Below, one piece after another: positions 34,446 to 47,800 of a stretch of DNA of 64,000 bases. A model generated the notes under the pieces. The model was not told the origin of the DNA. It saw only the letters and a program-made list of their open reading frames with translations, and did not search any database. The stretch comes from Mesotaenium endlicherianum (taxonomy: Eukaryota > Streptophyta > Zygnematophyceae > Zygnematales > Mesotaeniaceae). The first letter of the stretch is position 1; each line of letters opens with the position of its first letter. The position numbers and the translations under genes were made by a program. The DNA is taken from positions 99,973-163,972 of the forward strand of contig WELA01011174.1 of the NCBI GenBank assembly GCA_009602735.1, in the 5' to 3' direction.

Positions 34446-35966
34446 CTAAATGGAGGCAGCCTTCTCTTGGGCATTCCTCAAACTGACTGGTACATATACC
34501 GGCATCCCAGAAGGATGTTGCATGACATGAGCTAAGGGTACATACCCTTTCTGCGAGGGAGATGGCGGCAGGCCTCTGGCTATTTCTCTAGCAGCCCTCC
34601 TGTCTACCCTGTCTGACTGGGTCTCCGTGCCTGGAGATGGGTCCTGTCCTCTGGCAGTTCCCAGCCAAGTGATATCCTCCTCTTCAGCGAGTTGCTGCAG
34701 GGCCAACTTCGTCTTCTCCCTTACAGGGGATGTGCTAGGTGTCAAGATCACGGCGGGACTAGTGTCCTCCTCCTCGCCAGCCTCCTCGTTTTCCTCTGAC
34801 TCCTCCTCCTCTCCGTCCTTGGGTTCCTCTGAGACTTCTGGGGTCTCTTCTGTCAGCTGCTCCAGTTCCTCCCGAGAAAATGAATATCTCATTGACCTTC
34901 CCCTTTTGGGTGCTGGTGGGGGCTGCTGAGTCCGGACCGCATACAGGTCCTTTTCCCCCTGCTTGCTTGCCCATTTGGCATAAGCGTGCTTCCCTTTTGA
35001 GAATGACTCTCGGGCCCTGCTCCTGTCCCCCTGCATCTCTTGGCTCATGCAGTCTATGACTCCATCCAATCTTCGGTCCCAAGCCGCAATGTGAGGGGGC
35101 AATACTATGTTCCCCTTTAGGTCTGTCAGGAAATTCTCATCCGTCGCCCTGTCATTCTGCTGGTCCCTCATGTTGATGGTCATCCACCTCCAATCGGTGG
35201 GCTTTTGGAAGAAGGCAGGGTCTGTCCTTTTAAGGGTACAAGGGTACCAGTGCCCTGCAAAGTCTAGCTGACTGGTTTTCCTGGCCAAGAATTCCTAGCT
35301 CCTTCTCTCCACCTCATTATACATGGCCTTGAACCTATTATAGGCTGTAGAGTCCTTAAAGCTGTCCGCGTCCATGGGGATCATCCTGATGACCCTATCT
35401 TCCCCCCAGATACCAGGAATTGATACAATCCCTGCTTCGTTCACCTGGGCCATTGCCTTGGCCTCTCTGACCGTATAACCTACCATCCTGGCGTAATCGT
35501 GGTAGAGGAGGAGCCCCGTGCTGACCTCTATATACTTGTCAAAGTTTTCGGATGTCTTCCCTTCCCTCTAGAGGATGTTCTTCTGTGACTCACTGCAACT
35601 TCTCTGAGCATACTTGAAGGCCTCCTCCAGTAGATCGAAGCCCTTGCCCAGCACTGTGTAGCGGTAGCTGCTGATTCTCCTCTGCTCTTCTTCAGCCTGC
35701 TGCTTCCGCTTCTCCTCAGCTTGCCTCTCCTCCTCTGCTTTCTTGGCCTCCTCTGCAGCTTTTCTGTCCAGTTCTTCCTGCCTCAGTCTGGCCTGTTCCT
35801 CCTCCTCCTTCTTCTTCTGTGCCTCTCGCTGTTGTTGGAGTCGTTGTGATTCCCAAGCGGAGATGGAGGATGATTCGATGTCTCCACGGAATTGCAAGTA
35901 TTCTGCATGTGCCTCTTCCGCCCTTCTCTTGCTCTTGAGTTCCGACTTTTGAGTCATCCTGCTCAA
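34446..35966 (-). pseudogene. ORF3 of A3, broken
   Basis: Homologue of the A1 and A2 ORF3: Glu/Lys/Gln coiled coil at the right-hand end, then SIPGIWGEDRVIRM, YNEVERRS, PTDWRW, LPPHIAAWD and FSKGKHAYAKWA, an acidic run and HVMQHPSGMPVYV. Much closer to the A2 version than to A1. A few breaks. The start follows GAGCAGG on the minus strand, as in A2. Confidence 0.75.
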
Positions 35967-38774
35967 TCATAAACACAAATGCAGTTAGTGAAGTCATGAT
36001 ATTTTGCCGCTACTGAGTGCCCTTGATGAAGAGGAACGCGATCGGGAGAGTTCCTAGTGTGAAATACCTGGTGTGAGTGAATATAAGGGAAAATTGAGTT
36101 AGAGAGAAAGTGAGTGTGAGCGCAGGTTGAGTGTTCAATTTGGTTATCAGAGACTTTTCGGCTGATCTCGAAACGAAATACCACTCCCTCCAACTTAATT
36201 TTAAAGGTCGGCTGCCTGTCACAACTGTCACTAACTGTCACATCCCCCTCCAACTTATATGGAGACAGGACCTCCTGTCACCTTCCCATGTGTATTGAAG
36301 TGGCAGTTAGGGCGGTGTCCCAGCCGCCCGAAGGTGGAACCGTTTCAACGCCCCTTTGGCATTGGTCAGCTGGTCTTTAAACTCCTAAGTGTCCCCAGAG
36401 GCATTGTAACCCTTCCATCGGATGAGGTACTTCATGACATATTTAGATGATCGACGGATCGAGCGAGCGTCCAAAATTTCATCGACCTCATATTCCTCAG
36501 GGTCGTCGTCTCGGACAGCGGGGACCGGTCCCGGTTGGACACGTAACCGTCCTGTGAACAGTGTATCACCTTTGATGTATGGTTCCAAGAAGGAGACATC
36601 AAAGACCGGGTGACTTTTGTATTCCGCTGACATGTTCAATTTGTAAGCATTCTGACCGACACGGCGCACCACCGAATATGGACCGACCCAGACAGGGCCA
36701 AGCTTTTTCTTGACAACACCAGGGAGGTACAGGTGCTGAGAATGCAGTTTGACTAAATCGCCCTTAGAAAATGTCAGCTCCCGACGGTGTTGATTAGCGT
36801 ATTTTTGTTGGTTTTCTTGGGCTTTGTGCAGGTTTTGTTGGACTGCTGACAGTGTGTCAGCAAACTCCTGAGTTAACTGGAGGGAGACCAGGTTGTCAAT
36901 CCCTTCAGGGTGAGTTAAAGACTCCCCTAGCACATCTAGTGGGGACTTAGGGACTCTACCCAGGCTGAGTTCAAAAGGAGTCTTGCCCGTTGACGCGTGC
37001 ACCGCACTGTTGACCGCAAATTGATTTTGAGGCAACAGGTCATCCCAATTATCTTGTTTTTGTTTAATATAGGCTCTCAGCACCTCCTGCAGAACTCGGT
37101 TAGTTCTTTCAGTCTGCCCATCATTGTGAGGGTGGTTTGCTGTGCTGAGCAACTGTTTGACTCCCATTAACCCCAATCAAGCTCTCCAAAACTTAGAGGT
37201 GAATATTGAGTCTCGGTCTGAGATGATATTAGAGGGTAGCCCATGTTGGCATACTAAATGGTTGTAGATCTATCTCGCTGTTTTGAGTGCAGTTACTTTG
37301 ACAGTTGTGGGGATGAAAATGACCAATTTTGTCAGTTTATCCACGACTACCAGTATCGAATCATGCCCATTGGCAGTTCGTGGCAGTGTGACCACCCAGT
37401 CCATGGATATTGTTTCCCAGCGGCAAGCTAGGATGGGCAGCGGTTATAAGAGGCCCCCCGGTGGTGTGTGCCTAGACTTATTCTTTTGACACTGGTCACG
37501 AGACTTAACGTACGTCAAGATTCCCCGAGGTAATCCCTCCCAATAATAATGTTTTGCCAGTTTGCCAACAGTTTTGGCCTGCCCCAAATGCCCACCCAGT
37601 AAATTGTCATGTGCTTGACTCAATAAAAGGGACCTTATTTCCAAGTTATTAGGAATGACCAGCTTCTGCCTGCCTGAAGTGGTTTCAGTCACCCAGACCC
37701 CTCCCTTAAGTTTATACCCGAGTGCAGTAGCACGACACACACCAGCAGTGAGGCTGGGCTCAAATGTTGGGTCAGAAAGGTAGGCTTCCCTAAGTTGTTC
37801 AAGGAAGGACTTTTTCACCTTTCGTGAAGTGAGTGCACACATGACTATATCTACAGCATACTGACTAAAGTTCCTTTCTTGCAAGTCACGTCTTCTGGAG
37901 AGTGCATCAGCAGGATTCAACTTCCTTGGTTTGTAGTCAATCTGGACTTGAAACTGCTCCAGCATCTGGCTCCAGCGGTTCTCCCTCCTTGACAGCTTGG
38001 ACTTCTTCTGAAAGTGAATCAGAGCCAGATGGTCTGTCATCACCTTACAAACTTTACCATGTAAGTATGCTCTCCACTGTTTGAGCACATGAATAATAGC
38101 TAGCAGCTCTTTATCATGCACTGAGTAATTAATCTCCGCTGGATTAAATTTCATAGACTCGTACAACACAGGATGCCACTCCTGCCGTACCTTACCATCC
38201 TTTGTGGTTTTGTCAGCAGGCTGCAACAAAATAGCACTTATGGCAAAGTCAGAGGCATCAGTGACCACCTGCACCGGTTTGCTACGGTCATACACGGCTA
38301 GCACTAGGGCAGAACAAAGGGCATCTTTAAGGGTCTGGAAGGCAGCCTGCTGCTCTTCCCCCCACACATACCCTATGTCTTTCTTAGTAAGGTCAGTCAG
38401 TTTACTGGCCTTTGTCGAATAATTCTCAATAAATCTCCTATAGTAGTTAGCCAACCCGAGGAAGGATCTAACTTCAGAGACAGACTGTGGCACTGGCCAG
38501 TCCTTTATGGTCTGGACTCTCTTAGGGTCCACACTGATGCCCTCTACACTGACAACGTGGCCTAAGAATTCAATACTTGCCTTAAAGAAATCACATTTGC
38601 TCATTTTAGCGTATAACTGATTTCTCCTCAGAATGTCCAGGATTGTCTTTAAGTGTTCAGCGTGCTGAGTCTCATCTTTAGAGAAAATTAAAATATCATC
38701 CAGGAAAACTTGCACAAATTGATCCAAATACGGCCTGAAAATGTCATTCATAGCATCCATGAAGGTCGCAGGAG

Positions 38775-41509
38775 TGGGGGCTGAAGGAGTCAAGGTGGAG
38801 CAGAAGAAGGTGCAAGCAGTCAGAGATTGGCCGGTACCTGCTGATATTCATCAACTCAGGAGTTTCCTCGGCATGGCAAATTATTATCGACGTTTCATTG
38901 AAGGATTTGCCAAGGTGTGTGCACCGCTCACGGACATGTTGAAGAAGCAGGAGAAGTGGCTATGGGGTGACAAGGAGCAGCAAGCTTTTGAGAAGATTAA
39001 GGAGCTGTTGACACAGGCACCTGTATTGGCAATCGCCAGTCCAGAACTTCCTTTCACCATCATCACGGACGCATCAAACTTTGCAGTGGGAGCCATTCTT
39101 CTCCAGGACCAAGGCAAGGGATTACAGCCTGTGGAATATGAGAGCAGGAAGTTGAGTCTTGCGGAGCAGACCTATGCAGCACACGAGCGGGAGATGTTGG
39201 CTATTATCCAGGCTTTGAGGATTTGGCGATGTTATGTGGACGGCCGGAAGGTGTTCATCAAGACCGACCACAAGAGCTTGGAGAAGTTTATGACGCAACC
39301 AACGTTGACACCAAGACAAGCAAGGTGGATGGAGTTTCTGCAACAGTTCAACCACAAGATAGAGTATTTACCTGGGAAGATCAACCCTGCAGATGCTTTA
39401 TCCAGAAGGGGTGACCTTGCAGTTGTCTCGGTCATCAAGGAGAGTATGGACTTCAAGAAGAAGCTTCAGAGAGGTTATGAGGAGGATCCAGATTTTGCTG
39501 ATAGTGGAGCAGCTAAGTCCAACTCGAGTATGCAGAAGAAGGACGGCATATGGTATTATGGTGATTCCAAGAGAGTGGTAGTACCTGACATCAAGGAGCT
39601 ACGAGACTTACTACTTACGGAGCATCATGATTGCTTATATGCTGGACACTTTGGAAGCGAGAAGACGGCGAGCGTGCTGAAGCGAGAGTACTATTGGAGA
39701 AATATGGACAAGGACATCGAGGAGTGGACCAGGACTTGTGATGCGTGCCAGAGAAAAAAGACACCAAATCAATAGAAGGGAGGTACATTGCAGCCCCTGC
39801 CTATTCCAGAGTATCCTTGGGAGCAGATTGCTATGGACTTCATCACATCGTTACCAGTCAGTGGTCAAGGGCACGATGCAGTATGGGTTGTGTCTGATAG
39901 ACTCAGCAAGATGGCTCACTTCATTCCCATAAAGGAGACTTCTACGGCAGCGGATGTGGCACGGCTATTCTTTGATCATTTTTCAGGCTACATGGGTTGC
40001 CGAAGGTGATTGTTTCAGATCGGGATCCAAGGTTTACTAGCAACTTTTGGCGATCATTGTTTACTTTGATGGGGACCAAGCTGAGTATGAGCACTTCCTA
40101 TCACCCTCAGACAGACGGGCAGAGTGAGACGCTCAACAGAACTCTGCAAGAGGTGCTCAGGAGTTTCACTATGGAGAACCCTTCAGAGTGGGACAAGAAG
40201 TTGCCAGGATCAGAGTTTGCCTACAACAACAGCATGCAGGGATCCACCAAGCAGTCACCATTCGTTATGGTTTATAGGAGAGAAGTATATCATCCAGGGA
40301 ACATCTTGTTGGAGATGGCCAAGGAGACTCAGGTTCCTACTACACAAGCTTTTATGGAGCAGATGGCCAAGACTTGGGATATGGCGAAGACGTGTATTTG
40401 GAAGGCACAGGAGGAACAGGTCAAGCATGCCAACAAGCACAGGAGGGAAGTGACATACCATGTGGGTGACAAAGTACACTTGTCAACAGAGAACCTACCT
40501 TTCACAGGCAAGAGGAAACTGCGGGCACGATTTACAGGCCCCTTTGTGGTGCTCAAGCAGGTTAATCCAGTGACCTACAAGTTGGAACTCCCTTCAGGCT
40601 GGCATATCCATGATGTGTTCCATGTCAGTTGTTTGCGGCCATACGTTGATCCCAATGCAGGACATCCAGGACGACTACCTACACCGTCACCACCGATCGA
40701 GATCGATGATGTATTGGAGTATGAAGTGGAGGCGATTGTCGGCGATCGACGAGAGGTCAACGACTTGTTCAAGAGTATCTGGTCAAGTGGAAGGGCTACC
40801 GTGCGGACGAAAACACTTGGGAGCCAGAGGCCAACTTGACTCATTGTAAGAGTAAGTTGAGACGTTATTTGCAGAATGCGTCGAGGACGTCGCATCTTGA
40901 GGAGGGAGATGATGTAAGGTCATAGGTTTATAAAGTGCATTTTTGAGTTTCATGAAAGTATGTTTTGATTGTATATTAGAGTAGAGTGCATTTTTGTGGT
41001 CATTTTGATATAAAGTTCATCAAATTTGGTCAAGTATTGAGAGAGTTACAGATCTCTGAAGTTTATTTAGTTTTGAGGTTGGTTGACGACTGTCCTTAAT
41101 TCGCGGTGAGCGCGACCGTCGGATTGACCGACAGCGTCGAGCGATCTGGCCCGTTAGAATGAACTCGAACCTTCACGTAAGTTTGGCTGACGCGGAGTGC
41201 CGACTAGGTCGATTTACCTAGAAGTTTCGGGTTAGCGTAGCGCGTCTAAGATAAAATATTCTAGTAATGTCGATGCATGTATGTGGACGTCAATTCGGCC
41301 CGACACGTCAGATTAGACTGATCTGGCTTACTCACGAATATTCTGGAAGGGACGATTTGACGAACACTTAGGAAAATCCGTAGCTTCCTCCTAGAGAGGA
41401 GCACTTAGGCAAGAAATTATAAATAGGCATAACTTCTTTGTTTCTTATCAGTTTTCACTTCTGTAAATTTCTACGGGTTTGTAATGACAAGGCCTATCAT
41501 CCTACATCA
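38775..41509 (+). mobile_element. Family C Ty3/gypsy chromovirus, 5'-truncated copy (C1)
   Basis: Starts within the reverse transcriptase connection ([15 protein letters not shown] near 38865), followed by RNase H (ITDASNFAVGAILLQ), integrase zinc finger HHDCLYAGHFGSEKT through CDACQRKKT, integrase core with [11 protein letters not shown] near 40020, GPF module and chromodomain start, then LTR 40910-41509. Same family as C0. About three breaks besides the 5' truncation, where it meets A3 head-on. Confidence 0.9.
40910..41509 (+). repeat. 3' LTR of C1
   Basis: Exactly 600 bases, TGATGTAAGG to CCTACATCA, with matching inverted ends and a polypurine tract GGAGGGAGA directly upstream. Confidence 0.85.
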
Positions 41510-41654
41510 TTTGTGAGCAGTTTCTTGCTACTCAAAATGTTGAGTATTTTTCCTAAGCTTTGTTAGTGATATGCCGCTGCACTTTCTAGTATGATTGCAA
41601 CCAGTTCCTTTCCTCGTGAATCAGTACGCTTCCACTAGGGCACCTTGCCCCTTT
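41510..41654. other. Short unassigned stretch
   Basis: About 145 bases between the C1 LTR and a family D fragment. I see no match to the other elements in the window. Confidence 0.4.
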
Positions 41655-41860
41655 CAACGGGGGTCTCCACCTCACTTGGCTTGTTGTCTTCTCGTGAAGT
41701 GGGTCTTGGAATGGTAGGCTCCTGGCCAACCGGCGCTGTCCGCTTTTTGACAACTTTTTGGGGCATGAGAGTGCACGATGGCCCTTTTCCTTCCAATAAA
41801 AGCATAGTCCAGCCGTCATGAGAGCTTATTTTTCAGCCGGAGTCTTGCTTTCACTCATTC
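41655..41860 (-). mobile_element. Family D gag-protease fragment (D3)
   Basis: Closely matches D1 at about 48370-48560 (zinc knuckle region [14 protein letters not shown] and the start of the protease region). It is cut off on the right by the A2 LTR, so it is the site into which A2 inserted. Broken fragment. Confidence 0.8.
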
Positions 41861-42579
41861 TGAAATGAATCGACTTACCAAATAGGGAATTAACAATTAA
41901 TCAAAATCTTTATATCAGCAAGTAATCTCTATGGTACTTTCTATTAGTTGATTAAATAGCAAAGGACAACACACTAGCAATGGACAATACTCGCAAGTCA
42001 AATGCAAGTAAACTAGCATCAGTAATGCGATCAGTAAACTCGTACATAAGCAAGGCTAGAAGATGGTGCGTATCAATGGCTTCTCGCCTTGGATTCAGAT
42101 ACCTCCCAGTAAGCAGTACAAGGGAGTTGGCCTCGTTTCCAAATGCCGAACTCGAGAGCAATGTCTAGCATATGTACATGGAATGAGTTTACTGTTCAAC
42201 GGCCAGTGCGATGGCACCGCCTACCCGGGAGTTAACCACGTTGGTAGGACCTCGGTTAAACAAATCCACCGCCATCTCCCATCATCCCAAATCGCCATCC
42301 ATCCGAAGGATGTCATCTGGCCATTCATCTAGCATATCACACTTGAATGCACATCTAGGCAATTCGCAGCTACCGAGTACGGAAGTCAGCTGGCTGTCGA
42401 AGAATGTGTCAGTAAGCTGACTTAAGTTGACTTTAGCCTGCTGCTTCCGGCTGAGTCATTAAATTGCCATTTTAATAAAGTCCAGCAGACTGAATATTAA
42501 CTAGAGTTCAGCAGGCGGAACTTATGTAGCTATTATATTTAAATGAATATTATATCTACCAATATACTGATTCATTACA
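41861..42579 (-). repeat. 3' LTR of A2
   Basis: 719 bases, TGAAATGAATC at the left and TGATTCATTACA at the right on the plus strand. Confidence 0.9.
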
Positions 42580-43587
42580 ATGCCTCCAACTTAACAAGTT
42601 GTCGCCTCGACAACACAAACACTGGGTGCATGGTTCCCCCAGCTGAAAGTATTGATCTCCCTCCCACCGCCCCTTGCTTCAACACCGATGCCTAACTGTG
42701 GGGATCACTAGTAACAGCATGCTATCCCTCCGCCCTCAGCCTACTACCCTTATGAGGAAGATGTTCCTGGGGCTCTATGGTCAGGGGAGCGAGACCGAGA
42801 GCCAGACCTTCTCCTTCTGTCTTGGGGTCTCCTGAAGCCTGGGGGCTCCGAGTAGGGGGAACCAAGGGGAGAACGCCTGTTTCCTCCTGCACAGTCTGAA
42901 AATGAATGGAGGCGGCCTTCTCCTGGGCAGCCCTCAAACCGACAGGTACATATACCGGCATCCCAGAAGGATGTTGCATGACATGAGCCAAGGGCACATG
43001 CCCTCTCTGCGAGGGAGATGCTGGCAGGCCTCTAGCTGTTTCCCTAGCAGTCCTCCTCTCTGCCTTGTTTGATTGGGTCTCTGCGCCTGCAGATGGGCTC
43101 TGTCCTCTGGCAGTTCCCAGCCAAGTGATATCTTCCTCTTCATTGAGCTGTGCAGGGCTATGTCTGCCCTGACCAACCCAGTCTTCTACAGGGGATGTGG
43201 CAGGTGTCTGGGTCACAGCGGGGCTGGTGTCCTCTTCCTCGCCTTCCTCTTCTTCTTCCTCTGACCCCTCCTCCTCTCTTTCCCCTGGCTCCTCTGAGAA
43301 TGCTGGGGTCTCCTCTCTCAGCTGCTCCAGCTCTTCCCAAGAAAAAGAATAGCCCACTGACCTTCCCCTTTTGGGTGCTGGTGGAGGCTCTTGAAACCTG
43401 ACCGCGTACAGATCTTTCTCTCCCTGCTTGCTTGCCCATTTGGCATAAGCGTGCTTCCTTTTAGAGATGACTTTCGGGCCCTCCTGCAATTCTTGGCTCA
43501 TGCAATCTCTTACTCTATTCAATCTTGGGTCCCAAGCTGCAATGTGAGGAGGCAACACTATGTTCCCCTTTAGGTCTGTTAGGAAAT

Positions 43588-44090
43588 TGTAGTGAAACAG
43601 ATAGATAAAGTACTTAGTAAAACAGAATACTTTATCTATTCAAGACAAGGATCTTTGAACACAAGTGGTAGCTTCTTGAAAGAGAGATGGCTTCTTGAAA
43701 GTTAATATATTTCTGGATTTTGGCAAGTACAAGAGTGATTCTCGAATGTCTTTCTATGTTCTAGCTCTTGTTTATATACTTGCTACATAAGTAATTTCTA
43801 GGAAGGTGTATGTTGATGTGTTGGCACCCAACACATCCCAAAACTTGCCACCTCTTTCTAGAATAATGTACACATGTCCTTTTGACCTAAAAATGGCACA
43901 TCTGACTTTTGCCACATGGAGTTCTTCTAGGTCTTTCCTCTAACTTCGAAAATGCCTTGGAAGGTTCAAAGGACATGAACCAAGTTACTAGAGTACCTAT
44001 TCACACTTGACTCCACACAATACTACTCCAAATATATTTGAAAACATTAAAATATATGCAAACTAATATATAATAACTCAAATCACTACA
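43588..44090 (-). repeat. 3' LTR of D1
   Basis: On the minus strand it reads TGTAGTGATTTGAG to GTTTCACTACA, with a TATATAA box (GCAAGTATATAAACAAG). Confidence 0.95.
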
Positions 44091-44136
44091 TCAAACTATC
44101 ACCCCCCCGATAGAAAAAGCGAACGTCTCGGCGCGT

Positions 44137-44262
44137 CAAGTCAGGTTTTACACATGTGGAGCAACTAGTCAACAGTTTCAAGTCAGATGCCCCACATGTG
44201 AAGAGGACTAGTCAAAGGCGCCAAGTCAGGTGCTACACATGTAAGGTAGACTAGGCAAGGTC
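44137..44262. repeat. Three tandem units of 42-43 bp near the D1 3' end
   Basis: Units start with CAAGTCAG at 44137, 44179 and 44222; each also contains ACATGTG and an AGACTAG or AACTAG core. D2 has only two units in the same place (about 62330-62420). Confidence 0.75.
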
Positions 44263-44852
44263 GTAGGTGGTGTGACCTTATTGGCTAGCCTACTCCTTAA
44301 TGATAAAGAAAATTTTACAAGTTGGCCCAGAATCTGCTACGAACTCAAAAAATCATAGCGGCCACAGAACTGCTCCAAATCTGAAAATTCGAATTCCAAA
44401 CGGACCGCGTCGAAGAACTCTACCGGGTCATTTTCATTTTTGGAGTGTCGTTGAGAGCTGAGAGAGTAGGCACTCCTCCAAATCAGTGCAGAAACTTCTG
44501 AAAATCATAAGTCCTTCTATACTTCTCCAAATGCTGCAAACTAAGTCTCAAACTGGGCGCTGTAAGATGTTCTACCAGAGTCTTGAGTTTCAGAGCATTC
44601 CAAGTTCAGGGGAGGGCACAATGTCAGAAGGCATATTCTGCCCTAACAATGCCAGCAGCCTGACCCCCTTCTACTTAGAGCATCATATCTCTCTCACCAG
44701 TGCTCCAAATTGAGCAAACTTGGACTCTAAATGACCGGCTACTCATGGACTACAGCCAGGTAAATTTTCAGAATTTATTGTGCAGAGACCTATTACCAGT
44801 AGCAGTTTTAGTTTTCTGTCCAGAAACTGCGAGAAGAGAAGAGTGTCTAATG

Positions 44853-47800
44853 TCAATTTTTCCTCTTTCTTGTTCTTGCAGGCTGCCTCCAAGGGGTCTT
44901 CTGCTGCTTCTTGATGGTGGCAGGCTGCCTCCCTGAAGTCTTCGGGCTTCTAGTAGAGAGACTTGGGGCTGGTCCAAGATGGGGGTTGGCGGCATGGAAG
45001 CGCTTCAACTTTCTCTGAACTTTGTCAAGGTAGTGCGCCGCCACCCAACTATTCTCCGAATCTGGATATCCTTTCCACTTGATCAAGTATTGCTGCTGTC
45101 TCCTGAAATTTCTCATAGCCACTATGTCTTCCACTTCGTACTCCAAATGATCATCCACTATTGTTGGGGCTGGTGGGGTTGTCACACGTCCTGGGAACTT
45201 GTTGTCGGGTTGCACATATGGCTTGAAGAGGGAAGCGTGGAATACGGGGTCGATGTGCATAGTCTGGGGAAGTTCTAGCTTGAAAGCAACGGGGTTGACT
45301 TGCTGGATAATCTTGAAGGGTCCCAAATACTTGGGAGAGAACTTGCTGCCGGCAGGCCTGTTGTTCAGGGAAATGTTCTTGGATGATAGTAACACGTTGT
45401 CACCCACTCTGTACGTAATTTCTCTTCTGGATCTGTTCGCCACTCTTGCTTGAGCATCTTGCGCGTGTTGTAGAGCTTTCTTCGCTGCTGTAAGGGCTGC
45501 TTCTAATGTCTCCATAAAATCTGTGGCTGCAGGTACTTCATCATGGCCAGCCGTGAAGCTCAGTGGCGTGGTCGGATGGAAGCCATAGTTGAGGAAGAAT
45601 GGGGACTCTTGGGTAGAGGCCTGCGTAGTGTTGTTGTAGGCAAACTCGAGGGGGGTCAAGTACATGTCCCAGTCTTGCTCGAGGGTAGACACGTAGGCCT
45701 TTAGAGAGGTCTTTAGGGTACGATTCATACGCTCGGTTTGCCCATCTGATTGTGGGTGGTAGGCAGTAGACATATCCAGCGATGTACCCAAGTTCTTGAA
45801 GAGATTTTTCCAGAAATGGCTTGTGAATCTTGGATCTCTATCTGACACAATTCTTGATGGTAGTCCATGGAGTCGGAAGATGTTGTCAAAGATGAGTCTT
45901 GCAAGTTGTGGTGCTGTAGCCTTAGTCGTCGTGGGAATAAAATGAGCCATCTTGGTAAGTCTGTCCACCACCGTGAGTATTGCATTATGGCCTCGAGGTG
46001 TCACGGGCAAGTCCACGATAAGGTCCATTGAGATGTCCGTCCATTGTCTTTCGGGGATTGGTAGTGGTTGGAGGAGTCCTCCCGCCTTTTGCGATGATGG
46101 CTTGATTCTTTGGCATGTGTCACAGCTCCTGCAGTACTCCTTGACTTGCTTAGACATGCCTGGCCAACAATAAGTCCTAGCTAGAACGCCCGTGGTCCTT
46201 AGGATTCCAAAGTGTCCTCCAAGAGGGTTGTCGTGTGCTTCTCGTAGAAGCAAGAGCCGGAGGTCTAAGTCATTAGGAACACATCTCTGGCCCGTATCTT
46301 GCCTCACCCAATAATTGCCTTCTTGCTTCTTGCATGGGTCCAAGGCTGCTTCTCCGTTCTTGTAGTAAGGGTCTCTTTCATAGGCGGCTGAAAATCGAGC
46401 TTCCAGATCTGTCTTCAGGGATACCATCACTGCATTTAATTGCAGTCTTGAGAGGGGGTCAGCCGGGTTTGTCTTGCCGGGCTGGTACTGAATCGTGATG
46501 TTGTATTGTTGCAAGTATCCGCTCCATCTTGCTTGTCTCCTTGAGAGATACGGCTGCGTTTGGAGGTGCTTTAACGCCTCGTGGTCCGTGGTGACCAGTA
46601 CTTTGCGTCCTTCAACGTAGCAGCGCCAAACCTTCAAGGCATGTACAATCGCCAATGCCTCTCGCTCCGTGGTTGTATAATTTTGCTCGGCTGGATTTAG
46701 CTTCCTTGACTCGTAGGCGATGGGCTGCAGTCCCTTGCCTTGGTCTTGAAGCAGGATTGCTCCTATTGCATAGGAAGATGCATCGGTGATGACGTGGAAG
46801 GGCCAATCTGGGTTTGGACTTGGGAGTGTGAGCACCGGGGATGTGGTCAATCTTCGCTTTAACTCTTGAAATGCCTCTTCCTCTTTCTCGGTCCATGTAT
46901 ATAGCCTGTCCTTCTTGAGTAGATCTGTCAGGGGGGCTGCTATGTGCGAGAAGCCTTGGATGAATTTTCTGTACCAATTGGCAAATCCCAAGAATGACTG
47001 GAGTTCTTTCTTGGTCGTGGGGGTTGGCCATTCCTCCACCACCGTGGTCTTCTTGGGGTCCATCTTGATGCCATCAGCAGTCACGTGGAGACCTAGGAAC
47101 TCCACTTCTTGTTTGGCAAACTCGCACTTTGACTCCTTCGCAAATAGCTTGTTTTGCTTCAATACTTCAAGGACTTCTTTCAAGTGTCTCGCATGCTCTT
47201 CAAGGGTCTTGCTGTAGATAAGGATGTCATCGATGAATACCACCACAAATCTGTCCAACATGGGCTGAAATATGGTGTTCATCATAGTCATGAAAGTTGC
47301 TGGCGCGTTGGTGAGTCCAAATGGCAGGACCATGAACTCAAAATGTCCATATCTTGTCCTGAATGCCGTCTTCTCTATGTCCGGTTCTGCGATGCGAATC
47401 TGGTGGTAGCCGCTCCGTAAGTCAATCTTCGTGAAGTACTTGGCTCCAACCAGCCGGTCCATGAGCTCATCCATGCGCGGCAGCGGGTATCGATTCTTGA
47501 TGGTGATCTTGTTGAGGGCGCGATAGTCCACACACATCCTCAAGGTACCATCTTTCTTCTTGACAAATAGCACCGGGGCTCCAAATGGCGACTTGCTAGG
47601 TCGAATGAAGCCATGCTCCAGTAGCTCCTTGATTTGCTTCTTGACTTCGTCTAGCTCCGTGTATGACATTTTGAACGTAGGCCGAGAGATGGGCTTGCTT
47701 CCGGGCTCCAACTCTATCTTGTGGTCTACGAATCTTTTGGGGGGTAGGCCCTTGGGCAATTCCGGGGAGAACACTTCTTTGTAGTCCTCTAAGACTTCTT

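Larger units (their letters stand above)
33467..38774 (-). mobile_element. Family A Ty3/gypsy chromovirus, 5'-truncated minus-strand copy (A3)
   Basis: From right to left: reverse transcriptase (cut off at its right end near 38774), RNase H, integrase, chromodomain (YLIRWKGYNASGDT near 36400), ORF3 (35966-34446), hairpin and polypurine tract, and 3' LTR (34186-33467). The right end passes abruptly into a family C element in the opposite orientation. One 449-codon pol stretch is still open, but the element as a whole is broken in several places. Confidence 0.9.
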
